The position numbers and the translations under genes were made by a program. A stretch of 27,500 bases of DNA from Utricularia gibba (Eukaryota; Streptophyta; Magnoliopsida; Lamiales; Lentibulariaceae): assembly GCA_002189035.1 (NCBI GenBank), contig NEEC01000028.1:17501-45000 (forward strand), read 5' to 3'. The first letter of the stretch is position 1, and every line of letters starts with the position of its first letter. Below the pieces are notes generated by a model, which was not told the origin of the DNA, ran no database searches, and was given only the letters and a program-made list of their open reading frames with translations. Below, piece by piece: positions 27,474 to 27,500 of the stretch.

Positions 27474-27500
27474 ATAGAGGAGTCAAAGTTCCCAACAATC
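27474..27500 (-). other. 3' end of the trans-spliced nad1 intron before exon b
   Basis: Only the last 27 nt are in the window, ending CTCCTCTAT on the minus strand, which fits the AY rule. The intron between exons a and b (nad1i394) is trans-spliced in seed plants, so exon a is expected elsewhere. Confidence 0.7.

Overview
This window reads as part of a seed-plant (very probably angiosperm) mitochondrial genome. The main evidence is two mitochondrial protein genes interrupted by group II introns: ccmFC, complete in two exons, and nad1 exons b and c with the flanking halves of trans-spliced introns. A trnS(UGA) and a plastid-type trnD(GUC) are also present. Gene density is very low. The rest is the mixture expected of a large plant chondriome: plastid-derived inserts, decayed nuclear retrotransposon and DNA-transposon pieces, mitovirus-derived remnants and dispersed repeats. 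Several codons in ccmFC and nad1 look like C-to-U editing sites.

Layout, left to right. 1-405 is a decayed plastid ycf2 fragment (minus). 491-2970 is ccmFC (minus), whose 1.17 kb intron carries a near-perfect 46-nt inverted repeat. 3103-3930 is a broken Ty1/copia reverse transcriptase (plus). 4250-4583 is a Ty3/gypsy integrase tail ending at a mosaic repeat. 5815-6015 is a gypsy gag piece. trnS(UGA) is at 6888-6974 and trnD(GUC) at 8133-8206. 10258-10599 holds a decayed reverse-transcriptase-like reading frame (minus). 11221 to about 13200 is a plastid atpA-atpF insert (minus). 15096-15557 is a gypsy RT fragment joined to a MULE/FAR1 transposase fragment. 16354-17060 is a mitovirus RdRp remnant fused to copia (17060-17828). 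17931-22031 has no recognisable gene. 22520-22800 is a second mitovirus RdRp remnant with the GDD motif, and 22985-23125 is a gypsy RNase H fragment. 25640-27500 is the nad1 exon b/c locus (minus).

The most distinctive feature is a family of modular, shuffled repeats at 12 places, in both orientations. They are built from a small set of 15-40 nt blocks, such as CCAATTGAA, CTCTCCCTATCG, GATCTCGACCGTCAGGGA, CTACGGACCGGCCTACGG and GCGGTAGG/GCGGGAGT, joined in different orders. Copies share exact matches of 43-93 nt. They lie inside both protein-gene introns and exactly at the edges of several foreign inserts, which suggests a role in, or a by-product of, recombination or break repair. I do not recognise this family by name.

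Only ccmFC, the nad1 exons and the two tRNAs look functional. CcmFC takes part in cytochrome c maturation (haem attachment), Nad1 is a membrane subunit of respiratory complex I, and the tRNAs serve organellar translation. Everything else coding-like is broken by stops or frameshifts.
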